A DNA stretch of 53,270 bases, taken from contig NZ_NNRM01000049.1 of NCBI RefSeq assembly GCF_002252525.1, forward strand, positions 1 through 53,270, given 5' to 3'. Shown piece by piece: positions 15,547-25,785 of this stretch (the stretch's first letter is position 1; every line of letters begins with the position of its first letter). A program made the position numbers and the translations under genes. The notes beneath the pieces were generated by a model, which was not told the origin of the DNA, did no database searches, and saw only the letters and a list, made by a program, of their open reading frames with translations. This DNA comes from Brucella pseudogrignonensis. Its GTDB lineage: Bacteria > Pseudomonadota > Alphaproteobacteria > Rhizobiales > Rhizobiaceae.

Positions 15547-17225
15547 ACGGCCTTCAATCACTTCGTCCGATCCTTCAGCTCTTTTTCCGCACAAAGGGTA
15601 CAGCACTTTATGCAGGCATAGCGGCAGCCACCGCGACTGTTCTGGCAGGCATAGCGTTGCTCGGCCTATCAGGTTGGTTCATCACAGCCACAGCGATTGC
15701 TGGTCTTAGCGTTGCAACAGCGGTCGTGTTTGATGTTTTTGCACCTGCTGCGGGCATTCGGCTGCTTGCCATTCTGCGTACTGGCGCGCGCTATCTTGAA
15801 CGCCTCGTCACGCATGATGCGACGCTTGCAATTCTTGCAGCGCTCCGCGAAAAACTGTTTCGCGCCTGGGCGCGGCCTGCCGCAGCCAGCAGCTTGCTCA
15901 AAAGGCCTGCTCGGCTTCTCTTCAGGCTGACAGCGGATATCGACGCACTCGACTCCCTCTACCTGCGCGTGCTTGTTCCGGCAGGGGCAGCACTCGCAAC
16001 AGCCTTTGTTGCTGGTATTGCAATTGGCCTCATGCATCCGCTTTTCGGATTGGTCATCGCGCTGACATTGCTTTGTGTCGGTCTTGGATTGCCACTTGTT
16101 GCGGCCAAACGCTCGGAAAAGCCGATGCGCCAACGCGCCAAAGGAACTGAAGCCCTGCGTGCGCGAACTGTCGATCTGGTGGCAGGTCAAACCGAACTCG
16201 TCATGGCCGGACGCATGGATCATCAGAACGCCTCGATCATGCGTGCCGATAGCTACATTGCCTCAAGTGACCGGATACTTAATCGTATCGAAGTTTCGAC
16301 CGGGGCAGGGCTAGGCATTCTTCATGCAGGGCTCCTTGCCGGTGGTTTGATTGGCACTGGTTTGCTGATGCAGGCGGGCCTAATCAATGCGCCTGTTGCA
16401 GCACTTGGACTGTTGATAATTCTCGGTGCTATGGAGCCCTTTGCTGCGCTAAGACGCGGTGCAATGGAACTCGGCCGCACTATACTCGCTGCGCGTCGTG
16501 TTGCTCCGGCACTCCATGCGACGGATGCAATTCAAACGCTCACTTTGCCTGCCGAGGGCGATGCGGTCCAGCTTGAGAATGTAACTGTCCGCCACGAGGG
16601 CTCCAGCACGAAAGCGCTCAATGCCATTAATCTGAATATCGCGACTGGCGAACGCGTTGCGCTTATCGGAACCAGTGGGGCCGGTAAATCCACGCTGTTT
16701 AACGTGCTTGCGGGCGAAATTCGGGCCAAAAGCGGTGAGATTTACGTCCTTCCTGCACGGCTTCTCACACAGCGCACCGAGCTTTTCAAAGACAGTCTTC
16801 GAAACAATCTCAAGCTCGCAAAACCTGATGCCACCGATGCTGATTTGAATGCCGCATTGGAAGCTGCAGGGCTTGGCGACTTTATGAAAACCCAAGCCGA
16901 AGGACTGGATACAGTTCTGGGCGAAGGGGGACTGGGGCTTTCTGGCGGTCAGGCCAGACGCCTTGCTTTGGCTCGCCTGTTTCTGACCGACGCTCCGCTG
17001 TGGCTTCTGGATGAACCCACGGAAGGGCTTGATCAGGCAACCGCTGAGGATGTGCTTCGCCGCCTCAGTGAACAGGCAAAGGGCCGTAGCCTGTTGATAG
17101 CAACGCATATTCAGCGCGAGGCACAGATTTGTGATCGAGCGATTGTTTTGGATCAAGGCGTGCTGGTTCAATCGGTGAACAAAGGAGAGCCGTCGTTTGG
17201 CACAACCCTCAATTCCTTGAGGTGA
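15543..17225 (+). CDS. cydC: Thiol reductant ABC exporter subunit CydC
   Basis: 560 residues: transmembrane domain (about 15-310) and ATPase domain with a canonical Walker A GTSGAGKST (Lys382), signature LSGGQARRLALAR and Walker B LWLLDEPTEGLD. It partners CydD as a heterodimeric exporter of cysteine/glutathione in the inner membrane. ATG 15543 overlaps the cydD stop in ATGA form. After its stop come 84 bases that carry a palindrome and the cydA ribosome site, so cydA may also have its own promoter. Confidence 0.93.
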   Translation: MNGLQSLRPILQLFFRTKGTALYAGIAAATATVLAGIALLGLSGWFITATAIAGLSVATAVVFDVFAPAAGIRLLAILRTGARYLERLVTHDATLAILAALREKLFRAWARPAAASSLLKRPARLLFRLTADIDALDSLYLRVLVPAGAALATAFVAGIAIGLMHPLFGLVIALTLLCVGLGLPLVAAKRSEKPMRQRAKGTEALRARTVDLVAGQTELVMAGRMDHQNASIMRADSYIASSDRILNRIEVSTGAGLGILHAGLLAGGLIGTGLLMQAGLINAPVAALGLLIILGAMEPFAALRRGAMELGRTILAARRVAPALHATDAIQTLTLPAEGDAVQLENVTVRHEGSSTKALNAINLNIATGERVALIGTSGAGKSTLFNVLAGEIRAKSGEIYVLPARLLTQRTELFKDSLRNNLKLAKPDATDADLNAALEAAGLGDFMKTQAEGLDTVLGEGGLGLSGGQARRLALARLFLTDAPLWLLDEPTEGLDQATAEDVLRRLSEQAKGRSLLIATHIQREAQICDRAIVLDQGVLVQSVNKGEPSFGTTLNSLR

Positions 17226-17248
17226 AATTTGAGTAGGGGGGCTGTTTG

Positions 17249-17263
17249 CTGATATCATATCAG
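17249..17263. promoter_or_regulatory. Perfect palindrome before cydA (candidate regulator site)
   Basis: CTGATAT-C-ATATCAG is a perfect 15-base inverted repeat located 46 bases before the cydA start. It resembles a TGAT-ATCA site but with five instead of four central bases, so assignment to the FNR family is doubtful. Confidence 0.45.
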
Positions 17264-17280
17264 TGACAGCTCGTAACATC

Positions 17281-17309
17281 AGGAGGGCCGGATTTGCCGG
17301 CTTAAAGAG
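17281..17309 (+). promoter_or_regulatory. cydA leader: AGGAGG separated from the ATG by a small hairpin
   Basis: AGGAGG (17281-17286) is 23 bases from the ATG, too far for normal use. Between them GCCGG-ATTTG-CCGGC (17287-17301) can fold. If it does, the effective spacing becomes about eight bases. A weak AAAGAG lies next to the ATG as an alternative ribosome site. Confidence 0.45.
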
Positions 17310-18887
17310 ATGGAATTCGATATTGTCTCCCTGTCGCGATTGCAGTTTGCAATCACGGCACTTTATCACTTCCTCTTCGTACCTCTGACATTGGGTCTAT
17401 CCGTGCTGCTTGCCATCATGGAAACCGTATATGTTATGACCGGAAGACTCATCTGGCGGCAGATGACGAAATTCTGGGGTACGCTGTTTGGTATTAACTT
17501 CGTTATGGGCGTCGCGACCGGCGTTGTGATGGAATTTCAGTTCGGCATGAACTGGAGCTATTACAGCCATTATGTCGGCGACATTTTCGGAGCGCCGCTG
17601 GCAATTGAAGGCATGATGGCCTTCTTCCTTGAAGCGACCTTCGTTGGTCTATTCTTCTTCGGCTGGGATAAACTGTCCAAAGTGGGCCACCTTATGGCCA
17701 CTTATGCAGTCGCCGCCGGTTCCAATTTTTCTGCGCTTTGGATTCTGATTGCGAATGGCTGGATGCAAAATCCGGTTGGTTCGGCTTTCAATCCCGAAAC
17801 CATGCGCATGGAAATCACCGATTTCTTCGCAGTTCTTATGAACCCGGTTGCGCAGGCGAAATTCGTGCATACGGTTTCGGCTGGCTATGTAACCGCTTCG
17901 ATTTTCGTGCTCGGTGTTTCTGCCTGGTACTTGTTGAAAGGCCGCTCCACCGAACTCGCCAAGCGGTCGATGACAGTTGCCGCATCCTTTGGTCTGGCGG
18001 CATCGCTTTCTGTTGTCGTTCTGGGTGACGAAAGCGGTTATCTCGCCAACGAACATCAGAAGATGAAAATCGCGGCAATCGAAGCCATGTGGGAAACAGA
18101 GCCAGCTCCGGCTTCGTTCACAGCGTTTGGTTTCCCTGACCAGGAATCCCGCGAAACCCATTATGCCGTGCATATTCCTTGGGTTATGGGTCTGATTGGA
18201 ACACGCTCGCTGACAACGCCGATTGAAGGTATTGAACAGCTTGTCGGGAACGCTGAGGGCCATATCCGCAAGGGTATTATTGCCTATGACGCGTTGCAGC
18301 AGATCCGCGCTGCTGGCGATACAAATGCTGTGTCACAAGAGGTGAAAGATACCTTTGCCGATAACAGTCAGTGGATGGGCTACGCGCTTCTTCTGAAGCG
18401 TTATGTCGATGATCCACGTCAGGCAACGGATGCACAGATTACGCAGGCTGCGAACGATACTGTTCCCGGAGTTCTGCCGCTGTTCTGGGCCTTCCGCATC
18501 ATGGTGGGTATCGGCTTCTTCCTGATCCTGCTGACCGGCACATTCTTCGTGCTTTCAGCGCGCCGTGCGCTGGATCGTCATCGGTTCCTGCTGAAAGTCG
18601 CAGTCTTTGCCATTCCGCTTCCATGGATTGCAGCTGAAATGGGCTGGATTGTTGCCGAATTCGGGCGACAGCCATGGATTATTGAAGGCATTCTGCCAAC
18701 CGCAGTCGCCGTCTCCAATCTTGGTGCTTCGACGGTTCTCTTCACCATCGTCGGCTTTGTCGCGATCTACACGGTCCTGTTCATCATCGAGATGGGCCTG
18801 ATGCTGCGCGCGATCAAAGCCGGACCTGAACCCGACAGCAAACCGGAAGCAAAGCTTGCCCCTGCAAGCATTGCGCCAGCGGAGTAA
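17310..18887 (+). CDS. cydA: Cytochrome bd ubiquinol oxidase subunit I
   Basis: 525 residues, the length of the long Q-loop (E. coli-like) class. Haem ligands are visible: His20 (LQFAITALYHFLFVPL; E. coli His19), His187 (AKFVHTVSAGYV; His186) and Met398 (FRIMVGIG; Met393). The quinol loop contains HQKMKIAAIEAMWE with the conserved Lys and Glu, and the end carries GRQPW. It oxidises ubiquinol and reduces oxygen at high affinity without proton pumping, in the inner membrane. It forms the catalytic core with CydB and CydX, encoded next. CydDC upstream serve its maturation. Confidence 0.96.
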   Translation: MEFDIVSLSRLQFAITALYHFLFVPLTLGLSVLLAIMETVYVMTGRLIWRQMTKFWGTLFGINFVMGVATGVVMEFQFGMNWSYYSHYVGDIFGAPLAIEGMMAFFLEATFVGLFFFGWDKLSKVGHLMATYAVAAGSNFSALWILIANGWMQNPVGSAFNPETMRMEITDFFAVLMNPVAQAKFVHTVSAGYVTASIFVLGVSAWYLLKGRSTELAKRSMTVAASFGLAASLSVVVLGDESGYLANEHQKMKIAAIEAMWETEPAPASFTAFGFPDQESRETHYAVHIPWVMGLIGTRSLTTPIEGIEQLVGNAEGHIRKGIIAYDALQQIRAAGDTNAVSQEVKDTFADNSQWMGYALLLKRYVDDPRQATDAQITQAANDTVPGVLPLFWAFRIMVGIGFFLILLTGTFFVLSARRALDRHRFLLKVAVFAIPLPWIAAEMGWIVAEFGRQPWIIEGILPTAVAVSNLGASTVLFTIVGFVAIYTVLFIIEMGLMLRAIKAGPEPDSKPEAKLAPASIAPAE

Positions 18888-18892
18888 AGATC

Positions 18893-20047
18893 ATGATACT
18901 CAGCGATTTGTTGGACTATGAAACACTGCGCATCATCTGGTGGGTGCTGCTAGGGGTATTGTTGATCGGCTTTGCCGCAATGGATGGTTTCGACCTTGGT
19001 GTCGGTACACTTTTGCCATTCATCGGCAAAACCGACATTGAACGCCGTGTCATCATTAACACCATTGGCCCTGTCTGGGAAGGCAATCAGGTTTGGCTGA
19101 TCCTTGGCGGCGGCGCAATTTTCGCCGCCTGGCCACCACTTTATGCGGTGTCTTTCTCTGGCTTCTATCTGGCGATGTTCGCCATATTGTTCGCGCTCAT
19201 CCTGCGCCCGGTCGGCTTCAAATTCCGCTCCAAGCGGGACAGCGTGGCCTGGCGGACAGGCTGGGACTGGGCATTGTTCATCGGCGGTTTCGTGCCATCG
19301 TTGATCTTCGGTGTTGCCGTCGGCAATGTGCTTCAAGGCGTGCCGTTCCGCTTTAATGACGATCTCCAGATCTTCTACGACGGAACGTTCTTCGGCTTGC
19401 TCAATCCGTTTGCACTTCTTTGCGGTGTAATTTCATTGACCATGCTTATTATGCACGGTTCCGCATGGCTTGTTCTGAAGACAACGGGTGTCGTGCAAGC
19501 GAGGGCCCGTGCCTATGGCAGCATCGCCGCACTGCTAACCAGTGTTCTTTATGTCGTTGCCGGTGTCATCAGCTGGTATTGGGTTTCGGGCTACAAGATC
19601 ACCAGCGCCGTCGTTACCGGAGGGCCATCCAATCCGCTACGCAAGGCTGTCGAGCTTGATCATGGTGCATGGTTCGTCAACTATATGAACTATCCGGTAT
19701 TGCTGATCGCGCCAGCTCTGGGCATCCTGGGGCCATTGCTTCTGTTTGTTTTGTTCCGCAGCAAACGTGAAGTGGCACCATTGCTTATCGGTAAGCTGTC
19801 GATCTTCGGCATCATCTCATCGGTTGGCGTTTCGATGTTCCCATTCATCCTGCCATCGTCGGCCGATCCACGGTCAAGCCTGACAGTTTGGGATGCATCG
19901 TCGAGCCATATGACCCTGTTCATCATGCTGGTGGTTACGCTTATCTTCCTGCCGCTCATCGTCGCCTATACGTCGTGGGTCTACAAAGTACTTTGGGGCA
20001 AGGTTGAGCAGCGCGACATCGAGGATGAAAGCAACCACGCTTATTAA
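18893..20047 (+). CDS. cydB: Cytochrome bd ubiquinol oxidase subunit II
   Basis: 384 residues with about eight or nine membrane helices. Typical segments are AAMDGFDLGVGTLLPFIG, NTIGPVWEGNQVWLILGGGA and FAAWPPLYAVSFSGFYLAMF. It begins five bases after the cydA stop, with GGAGTAAAG upstream of the ATG. CydB does not bind haem itself but stabilises the oxidase core. It is cotranscribed with cydA and the short cydX. Confidence 0.96.
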   Translation: MILSDLLDYETLRIIWWVLLGVLLIGFAAMDGFDLGVGTLLPFIGKTDIERRVIINTIGPVWEGNQVWLILGGGAIFAAWPPLYAVSFSGFYLAMFAILFALILRPVGFKFRSKRDSVAWRTGWDWALFIGGFVPSLIFGVAVGNVLQGVPFRFNDDLQIFYDGTFFGLLNPFALLCGVISLTMLIMHGSAWLVLKTTGVVQARARAYGSIAALLTSVLYVVAGVISWYWVSGYKITSAVVTGGPSNPLRKAVELDHGAWFVNYMNYPVLLIAPALGILGPLLLFVLFRSKREVAPLLIGKLSIFGIISSVGVSMFPFILPSSADPRSSLTVWDASSSHMTLFIMLVVTLIFLPLIVAYTSWVYKVLWGKVEQRDIEDESNHAY

Positions 20048-20101
20048 TCTATCTGCGGGCGCTTGCAGCCCGCATAACCCCAATCAAGAAAGGAGAGCAA
20101 G

Positions 20102-20257
20102 ATGTGGTATTTTTCCTGGCTTCTGGGCCTGCCGCTTGCTGCAGCTTTCGCAGTTCTGAATGCCATGTGGTACGAGTTGATGGATGACAGGGCGCGAAAG
20201 CGCCTTGCCGGAGACCCGACCGCCGATCTGGCGCGCGAAGGCAACAAGCATCACTGA
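20102..20257 (+). CDS. cydX: CydX/YbgT small subunit of cytochrome bd oxidase
   Basis: A 51-residue membrane peptide that starts MWYFSWLLGLPLAAAFAVLN, followed by AMWYE. This is the diagnostic CydX/YbgT sequence with one transmembrane helix. AAGGAGAGCAAG precedes the ATG. It lies 54 bases after cydB and is followed by a terminator, so it closes the operon. CydX is required for stability of the haem d/b595 active site in Brucella and E. coli enzymes. The C-terminal tail after the helix is hydrophilic (RARKRLAGDPTADLAREGN). It is short enough to be missed by automatic gene callers. Confidence 0.93.
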   Translation: MWYFSWLLGLPLAAAFAVLNAMWYELMDDRARKRLAGDPTADLAREGNKHH

Positions 20258-20265
20258 ATTGAGAA

Positions 20266-20295
20266 AAGCGGTCCGGAAACGGGCCGCTTCTTTTT
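20266..20295 (+). terminator. Terminator of the cyd operon
   Basis: Stem AAGCGGTCC (20266-20274) / GGGCCGCTT (20281-20289) with one T-G wobble and loop GGAAAC, followed by CTTTTT. Confidence 0.85.
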
Positions 20296-22014
<1,719 letters not shown>

Positions 22015-22016
22015 TC

Positions 22017-23030
22017 ATGACAAAACTAACGATGATTGAGGCGATCCAGAACGCCCACGACATTGCCATGGAGCGCGACCAGAAAGTCGTCGTGTTCGGC
22101 GAAGACGTTGGTTACTTCGGCGGCGTTTTCCGCTGCACAGCCGGTTTGCAGAAGAAATACGGCAAGGAGCGCTGCTTCGATGCACCAATCAGCGAGCTCG
22201 GCATTGTCGGCACCGCGATTGGCATGGCGTCTTACGGCTTGCGTCCATGCATTGAAGTGCAGTTCGCTGACTATGTCTATCCGGCCTATGACCAGATCGT
22301 TTCAGAAGCCGCACGCCTTCGCTATCGTTCTGCGGGCGAGTTTACCTGTCCTATTGTTATCCGTATGCCTTCAGGCGGTGGCATTTATGGTGGGCAGACG
22401 CACAGCCAAAGTCCGGAAGCGCTTTTCACCCATGTTTCCGGTCTGAAGACCGTGATGCCTTCAACGCCTGCCGATGCCAAAGGCCTGCTGCTGGCAGCAA
22501 TTGAAGATCCCGATCCGGTCATCATGTTTGAGCCGAAGCGCCTTTATAACGGACCTTTTGACGGACATCACGACAAGCCCGTCACTTCTTGGAAAAAGCA
22601 TGAGCTGGGCGAAGTGCCAGAAGGCTACTATACCGTGCCGCTTGGCAAGGCTGCAATCCGACGTGAAGGCAGCGATGTGACTGTTCTGGCCTATGGCACG
22701 ATGGTTCATGTGGCATTAGCAGCGACTGAAGAAACCGGCGTCGATGCCGAAGTGATTGACCTGCGCACGCTGCTCCCGCTCGACACGGAAACAATTATGG
22801 CTTCCGTCAGGAAGACCGGGCGTTGCGTCATTGTGCATGAAGCAACATTGACCTGCGGTTACGGCGCCGAGCTTGCGGCACTCGTGCAGCGCGAATGTTT
22901 CTATCATCTCGAAGCACCGATCATCCGCGTGACCGGCTGGGATACGCCATACCCACACGCGCAGGAGTGGGCTTATTTTCCGGGGCCAGATCGCGTCGGT
23001 CGTGCACTCGTTTCAATCATGGAGGCTTAA
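22017..23030 (+). CDS. bkdA2: Branched-chain 2-oxoacid dehydrogenase E1 subunit beta
   Basis: 337 residues. Transketolase-like pyrimidine domain at the N-terminus (VVVFGEDVGYFGGVFRCTAG) and a C-terminal transketolase domain (AEVIDLRTLLPLDTETI). IRMPSGGGIYGGQTHSQSPE is the typical E1 beta segment near the active site. It binds E1 alpha as an alpha2beta2 tetramer. Its stop abuts the E2 ATG without a gap, indicating coupled translation. Confidence 0.94.
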   Translation: MTKLTMIEAIQNAHDIAMERDQKVVVFGEDVGYFGGVFRCTAGLQKKYGKERCFDAPISELGIVGTAIGMASYGLRPCIEVQFADYVYPAYDQIVSEAARLRYRSAGEFTCPIVIRMPSGGGIYGGQTHSQSPEALFTHVSGLKTVMPSTPADAKGLLLAAIEDPDPVIMFEPKRLYNGPFDGHHDKPVTSWKKHELGEVPEGYYTVPLGKAAIRREGSDVTVLAYGTMVHVALAATEETGVDAEVIDLRTLLPLDTETIMASVRKTGRCVIVHEATLTCGYGAELAALVQRECFYHLEAPIIRVTGWDTPYPHAQEWAYFPGPDRVGRALVSIMEA

Positions 23031-24338
23031 ATGGCTCATTTTGCGATCAAGCTCCCTGATGTTGGCGAAGGCGTTGCAGAGGCTGAACTTGTCGAATGGC
23101 ATGTGAAGGTTGGCGATATCGTCCGGGAGGACGATCTGCTCGCTGCCGTCATGACCGATAAGGCAACAGTTGAAATCCCTTCCTCGCGCAGCGGTAAAGT
23201 CATCGCGGTGAATGGCGAAATCGGCGAGAAAATTGCTGTTGGCTCCGAACTGGTTCGCCTTGAAATAGAAGGTGGAAGCAGCGAACAAAAAGCGGAAGCG
23301 CCGGAACCTGTCGCTGCCGCTCCTGCTGAATCCCTCACGCCGCCAGCAGCCAGCGCGGACGCGCCTGTGCTGTTACAGACGCCGGTTCCACCTAAACCTG
23401 CTGCGCTGAAAAAAGAAACCTCAAGCCGGGCTTTTGCCGGAGCTGGGCCGGTGCGCGCAGAAGGTGAAAAACCGCTGGCAACACCATCGGTCAGGTTGCG
23501 CGCACGCGACGCAGGCATTGATTTAAGACGTGTCAAAGGTAGCGGCCCTGCAGGGCGCATTACGCATGAAGATCTGGACGCCTTTTTCCAGACTGAGAGC
23601 GGAGCCGCGTCTGCAGTGTCGGGTTATGTTGCAGACACCTCAATCAACGAGATCAAGGTTATCGGCCTGCGGCGCAAGATTGCAGAGCGTATGGCCGAAG
23701 CAAAACGCCATATTCCGCACATTACTATCGTTGAAGAAGTGGATGTGACACAGCTTGAAGACCTTCGCACGGGGCTTAACAATGAGAAGAAGGAAGGGCG
23801 TCCGCGCCTGACCTTGCTACCATTTGTTATCCGTACAATCGTCAAGGCAGTCAAAGAACAGCCTGGTCTCAACGCACATTTCGATGATGAAGCAGACATA
23901 ATTCGCCAGTTTGGCGGTGTGCATGTGGGCATTGCCACACAGACGCCAAACGGTCTTATCGTGCCGGTGGTTCGCCACGCGGAAAGCCTTTCTGTATTTA
24001 CCGCAGCATCGGAGTTTGTCCGAGTGACGGAAGCAGCGCGCAACGGCACAGCCAAGCGCGAAGAACTGACAGGCTCGACCATAACCATCACGTCATTGGG
24101 GCCACTTGGTGCGATCGCAACCACGCCGATTATCAACCGGCCCGAAGTGGCGATTATCGGCATCAACAAAATGGCCGTGCGCCCGATGTGGGACGGCACA
24201 CAATTTGTGCCGCGTAAAATGATGAACCTGTCGTGCAGCTTCGACCATCGCGTTATCGATGGATGGGATGCGGCAGTATTCGTGCAGAAGCTGAAGAGCC
24301 TGCTTGAAACGCCTGCGATGATTTTTGTAGAGGGCTGA
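23031..24338 (+). CDS. bkdB: Dihydrolipoyl acyltransferase E2 of the branched-chain complex
   Basis: 435 residues in three parts. One lipoyl domain (1-78) has the lipoylated Lys44 in MTDKATVEIPSS. A Pro/Ala-rich linker (about 85-140) follows, then the E1/E3-binding domain (about 145-182, PSVRLRARDAGIDLRRVKGS). The catalytic acyltransferase domain makes up the rest, ending with SFDHRVIDGWDAAVF, whose His and Asp are catalytic. It takes the acyl group from E1 and forms acyl-CoA. A single lipoyl domain fits the branched-chain type. Confidence 0.94.
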   Translation: MAHFAIKLPDVGEGVAEAELVEWHVKVGDIVREDDLLAAVMTDKATVEIPSSRSGKVIAVNGEIGEKIAVGSELVRLEIEGGSSEQKAEAPEPVAAAPAESLTPPAASADAPVLLQTPVPPKPAALKKETSSRAFAGAGPVRAEGEKPLATPSVRLRARDAGIDLRRVKGSGPAGRITHEDLDAFFQTESGAASAVSGYVADTSINEIKVIGLRRKIAERMAEAKRHIPHITIVEEVDVTQLEDLRTGLNNEKKEGRPRLTLLPFVIRTIVKAVKEQPGLNAHFDDEADIIRQFGGVHVGIATQTPNGLIVPVVRHAESLSVFTAASEFVRVTEAARNGTAKREELTGSTITITSLGPLGAIATTPIINRPEVAIIGINKMAVRPMWDGTQFVPRKMMNLSCSFDHRVIDGWDAAVFVQKLKSLLETPAMIFVEG

Positions 24339-24342
24339 TCGG

Positions 24343-25737
24343 ATGAGTGAGATTTCCTGCAAACTTCTGATCATTGGCGGCGGTCCCGGCGGTTATGTCT
24401 GCGGTATTCGCGCAGGCCAGCTTGGTATCGATACGGTTCTGGTCGAAAAGAAGCGGCTGGGCGGTACCTGTCTTAATGTCGGCTGCATACCGTCCAAAGC
24501 TGTTATCCATGCCGCTGACGAGTTTCATCGCCTCACGACATTCGCGTCTAAAGGCGCGCTTGGCATCACAGCTGAAAGTCCTAAGATCGATTTTGCCAAA
24601 ACGCTCGAATGGAAAGACGGGATCGTCAATCGCCTGAACAGCGGTGTCGCCGGACTTCTGAAACGCTCCCGCGTGCGAATGTTCCAGGGGCAGGCGCGTT
24701 TTATGGATGGTAAAACCGTTGTGGTGGATACCGATACCGGACGCCAGACTATCCATGCCGAGAACATCGTGATCGCAACAGGATCGGTGCCGGTTGAAAT
24801 TCAGTCGCTGCCTTTTGGCGGTAATGTCATCTCCTCAACGGAAGCGCTTTCACTCGATAAGATCCCTGAAAAGCTTGCCATTGTTGGCGGTGGTTATATC
24901 GGGCTCGAAATCGGTACGGCCTTTGCAAAGCTTGGTGCAAAAGTGACCGTCGTTGAAGCTACTGATCGCATACTGCCGCAATATGATGCAGAGCTGACAC
25001 GCCCGATTATGGCACGGCTGAAAACACTCGGCGTTGATGTGCTGACGAACACGTCTGCTAAAGGCTTATCCACCGATGGAAAAGCGCTGGATGTGTTGCT
25101 GGCCGATGGCGAGACGCATTCAATTCCTGCTGACAGGATTCTGGTCACGGTTGGCCGCAAGCCACAAACCGATGGCTGGGGTTTGAGCGAAATCCGGCTC
25201 GATATGGATGGGCGCTTTATCCGCATCGATGACAAATGCCGCACATCAATGCGCGGCGTTTATGCCATCGGCGATGTAACAGGTGAGCCCATGCTTGCGC
25301 ATCGGGCTATGGTACAAGGCGAAATGGTTGCTGAAATCATCGCGGGTGGCAAACAGGCCTGGGATAAGCGCTGTATCCCGGCAGTCTGTTTTACTGATCC
25401 TGAGATCGTAACAGTCGGCCTATCTCCTGATGAAGCGCGCAAGGCAGGTCATAATATCCAGACCGGCATTTTCCCGTTTCAGGCCAATGGACGTGCGATG
25501 ACTATTGAGCGGGAGGATGGCTTTATTCGGGTTGTTGCCCGCGCTGATAACCACCTGATACTTGGCATTCAGGCCGTGGGTGTAGGGATTTCCGAGCTGT
25601 CATCCGCCTTTGCGCTTGCTGTTGAAACAGGCACACGCCTTGAGGATATAGCAGGAACGATCCACGCCCATCCGACCCTTGGTGAAGGCTTTGCCGAGGC
25701 CAGCATGAAAGCACTCGGCCATGCGCTTCATATTTAG
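24343..25737 (+). CDS. lpdV: Dihydrolipoyl dehydrogenase E3 of the branched-chain complex
   Basis: 464 residues. FAD-binding GGGPGGYVCGIRAGQLG at the N-terminus, redox-active disulfide in GGTCLNVGCIPSK, NAD-binding GGGYIGLEIGTAFAKLG around 180, and the C-terminal active-site HAHPTLGEG. It re-oxidises dihydrolipoyl-E2 with NAD+. It is the last gene of the operon. The TAG stop is followed at once by a degenerate intergenic repeat that overlaps the stop codon. Confidence 0.94.
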   Translation: MSEISCKLLIIGGGPGGYVCGIRAGQLGIDTVLVEKKRLGGTCLNVGCIPSKAVIHAADEFHRLTTFASKGALGITAESPKIDFAKTLEWKDGIVNRLNSGVAGLLKRSRVRMFQGQARFMDGKTVVVDTDTGRQTIHAENIVIATGSVPVEIQSLPFGGNVISSTEALSLDKIPEKLAIVGGGYIGLEIGTAFAKLGAKVTVVEATDRILPQYDAELTRPIMARLKTLGVDVLTNTSAKGLSTDGKALDVLLADGETHSIPADRILVTVGRKPQTDGWGLSEIRLDMDGRFIRIDDKCRTSMRGVYAIGDVTGEPMLAHRAMVQGEMVAEIIAGGKQAWDKRCIPAVCFTDPEIVTVGLSPDEARKAGHNIQTGIFPFQANGRAMTIEREDGFIRVVARADNHLILGIQAVGVGISELSSAFALAVETGTRLEDIAGTIHAHPTLGEGFAEASMKALGHALHI

Positions 25738-25785
25738 AGCATGTCTCTAGCCCGAAACCGGCTTCCACTTTGGGTAGACAAGCTT
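25736..25785. repeat. Degenerate AGAGC-type intergenic repeat between lpdV and surf1
   Basis: Begins AGAGCATGTCTC within the TAG stop of lpdV and continues CCCGAAACCGGCTTCCACTT, then TTGGGTAGACAAGCTT, the inverted counterpart with mismatches. It resembles the dispersed palindromic repeats common between genes in Brucella and Ochrobactrum (known from general familiarity, not searched). It separates two convergent genes. Confidence 0.55.

Noticed and set aside
17249-17263. FNR box before cydA
   Set aside because: The palindrome has five central bases between TGAT and ATCA rather than four, so it is reported only as an unassigned palindrome.
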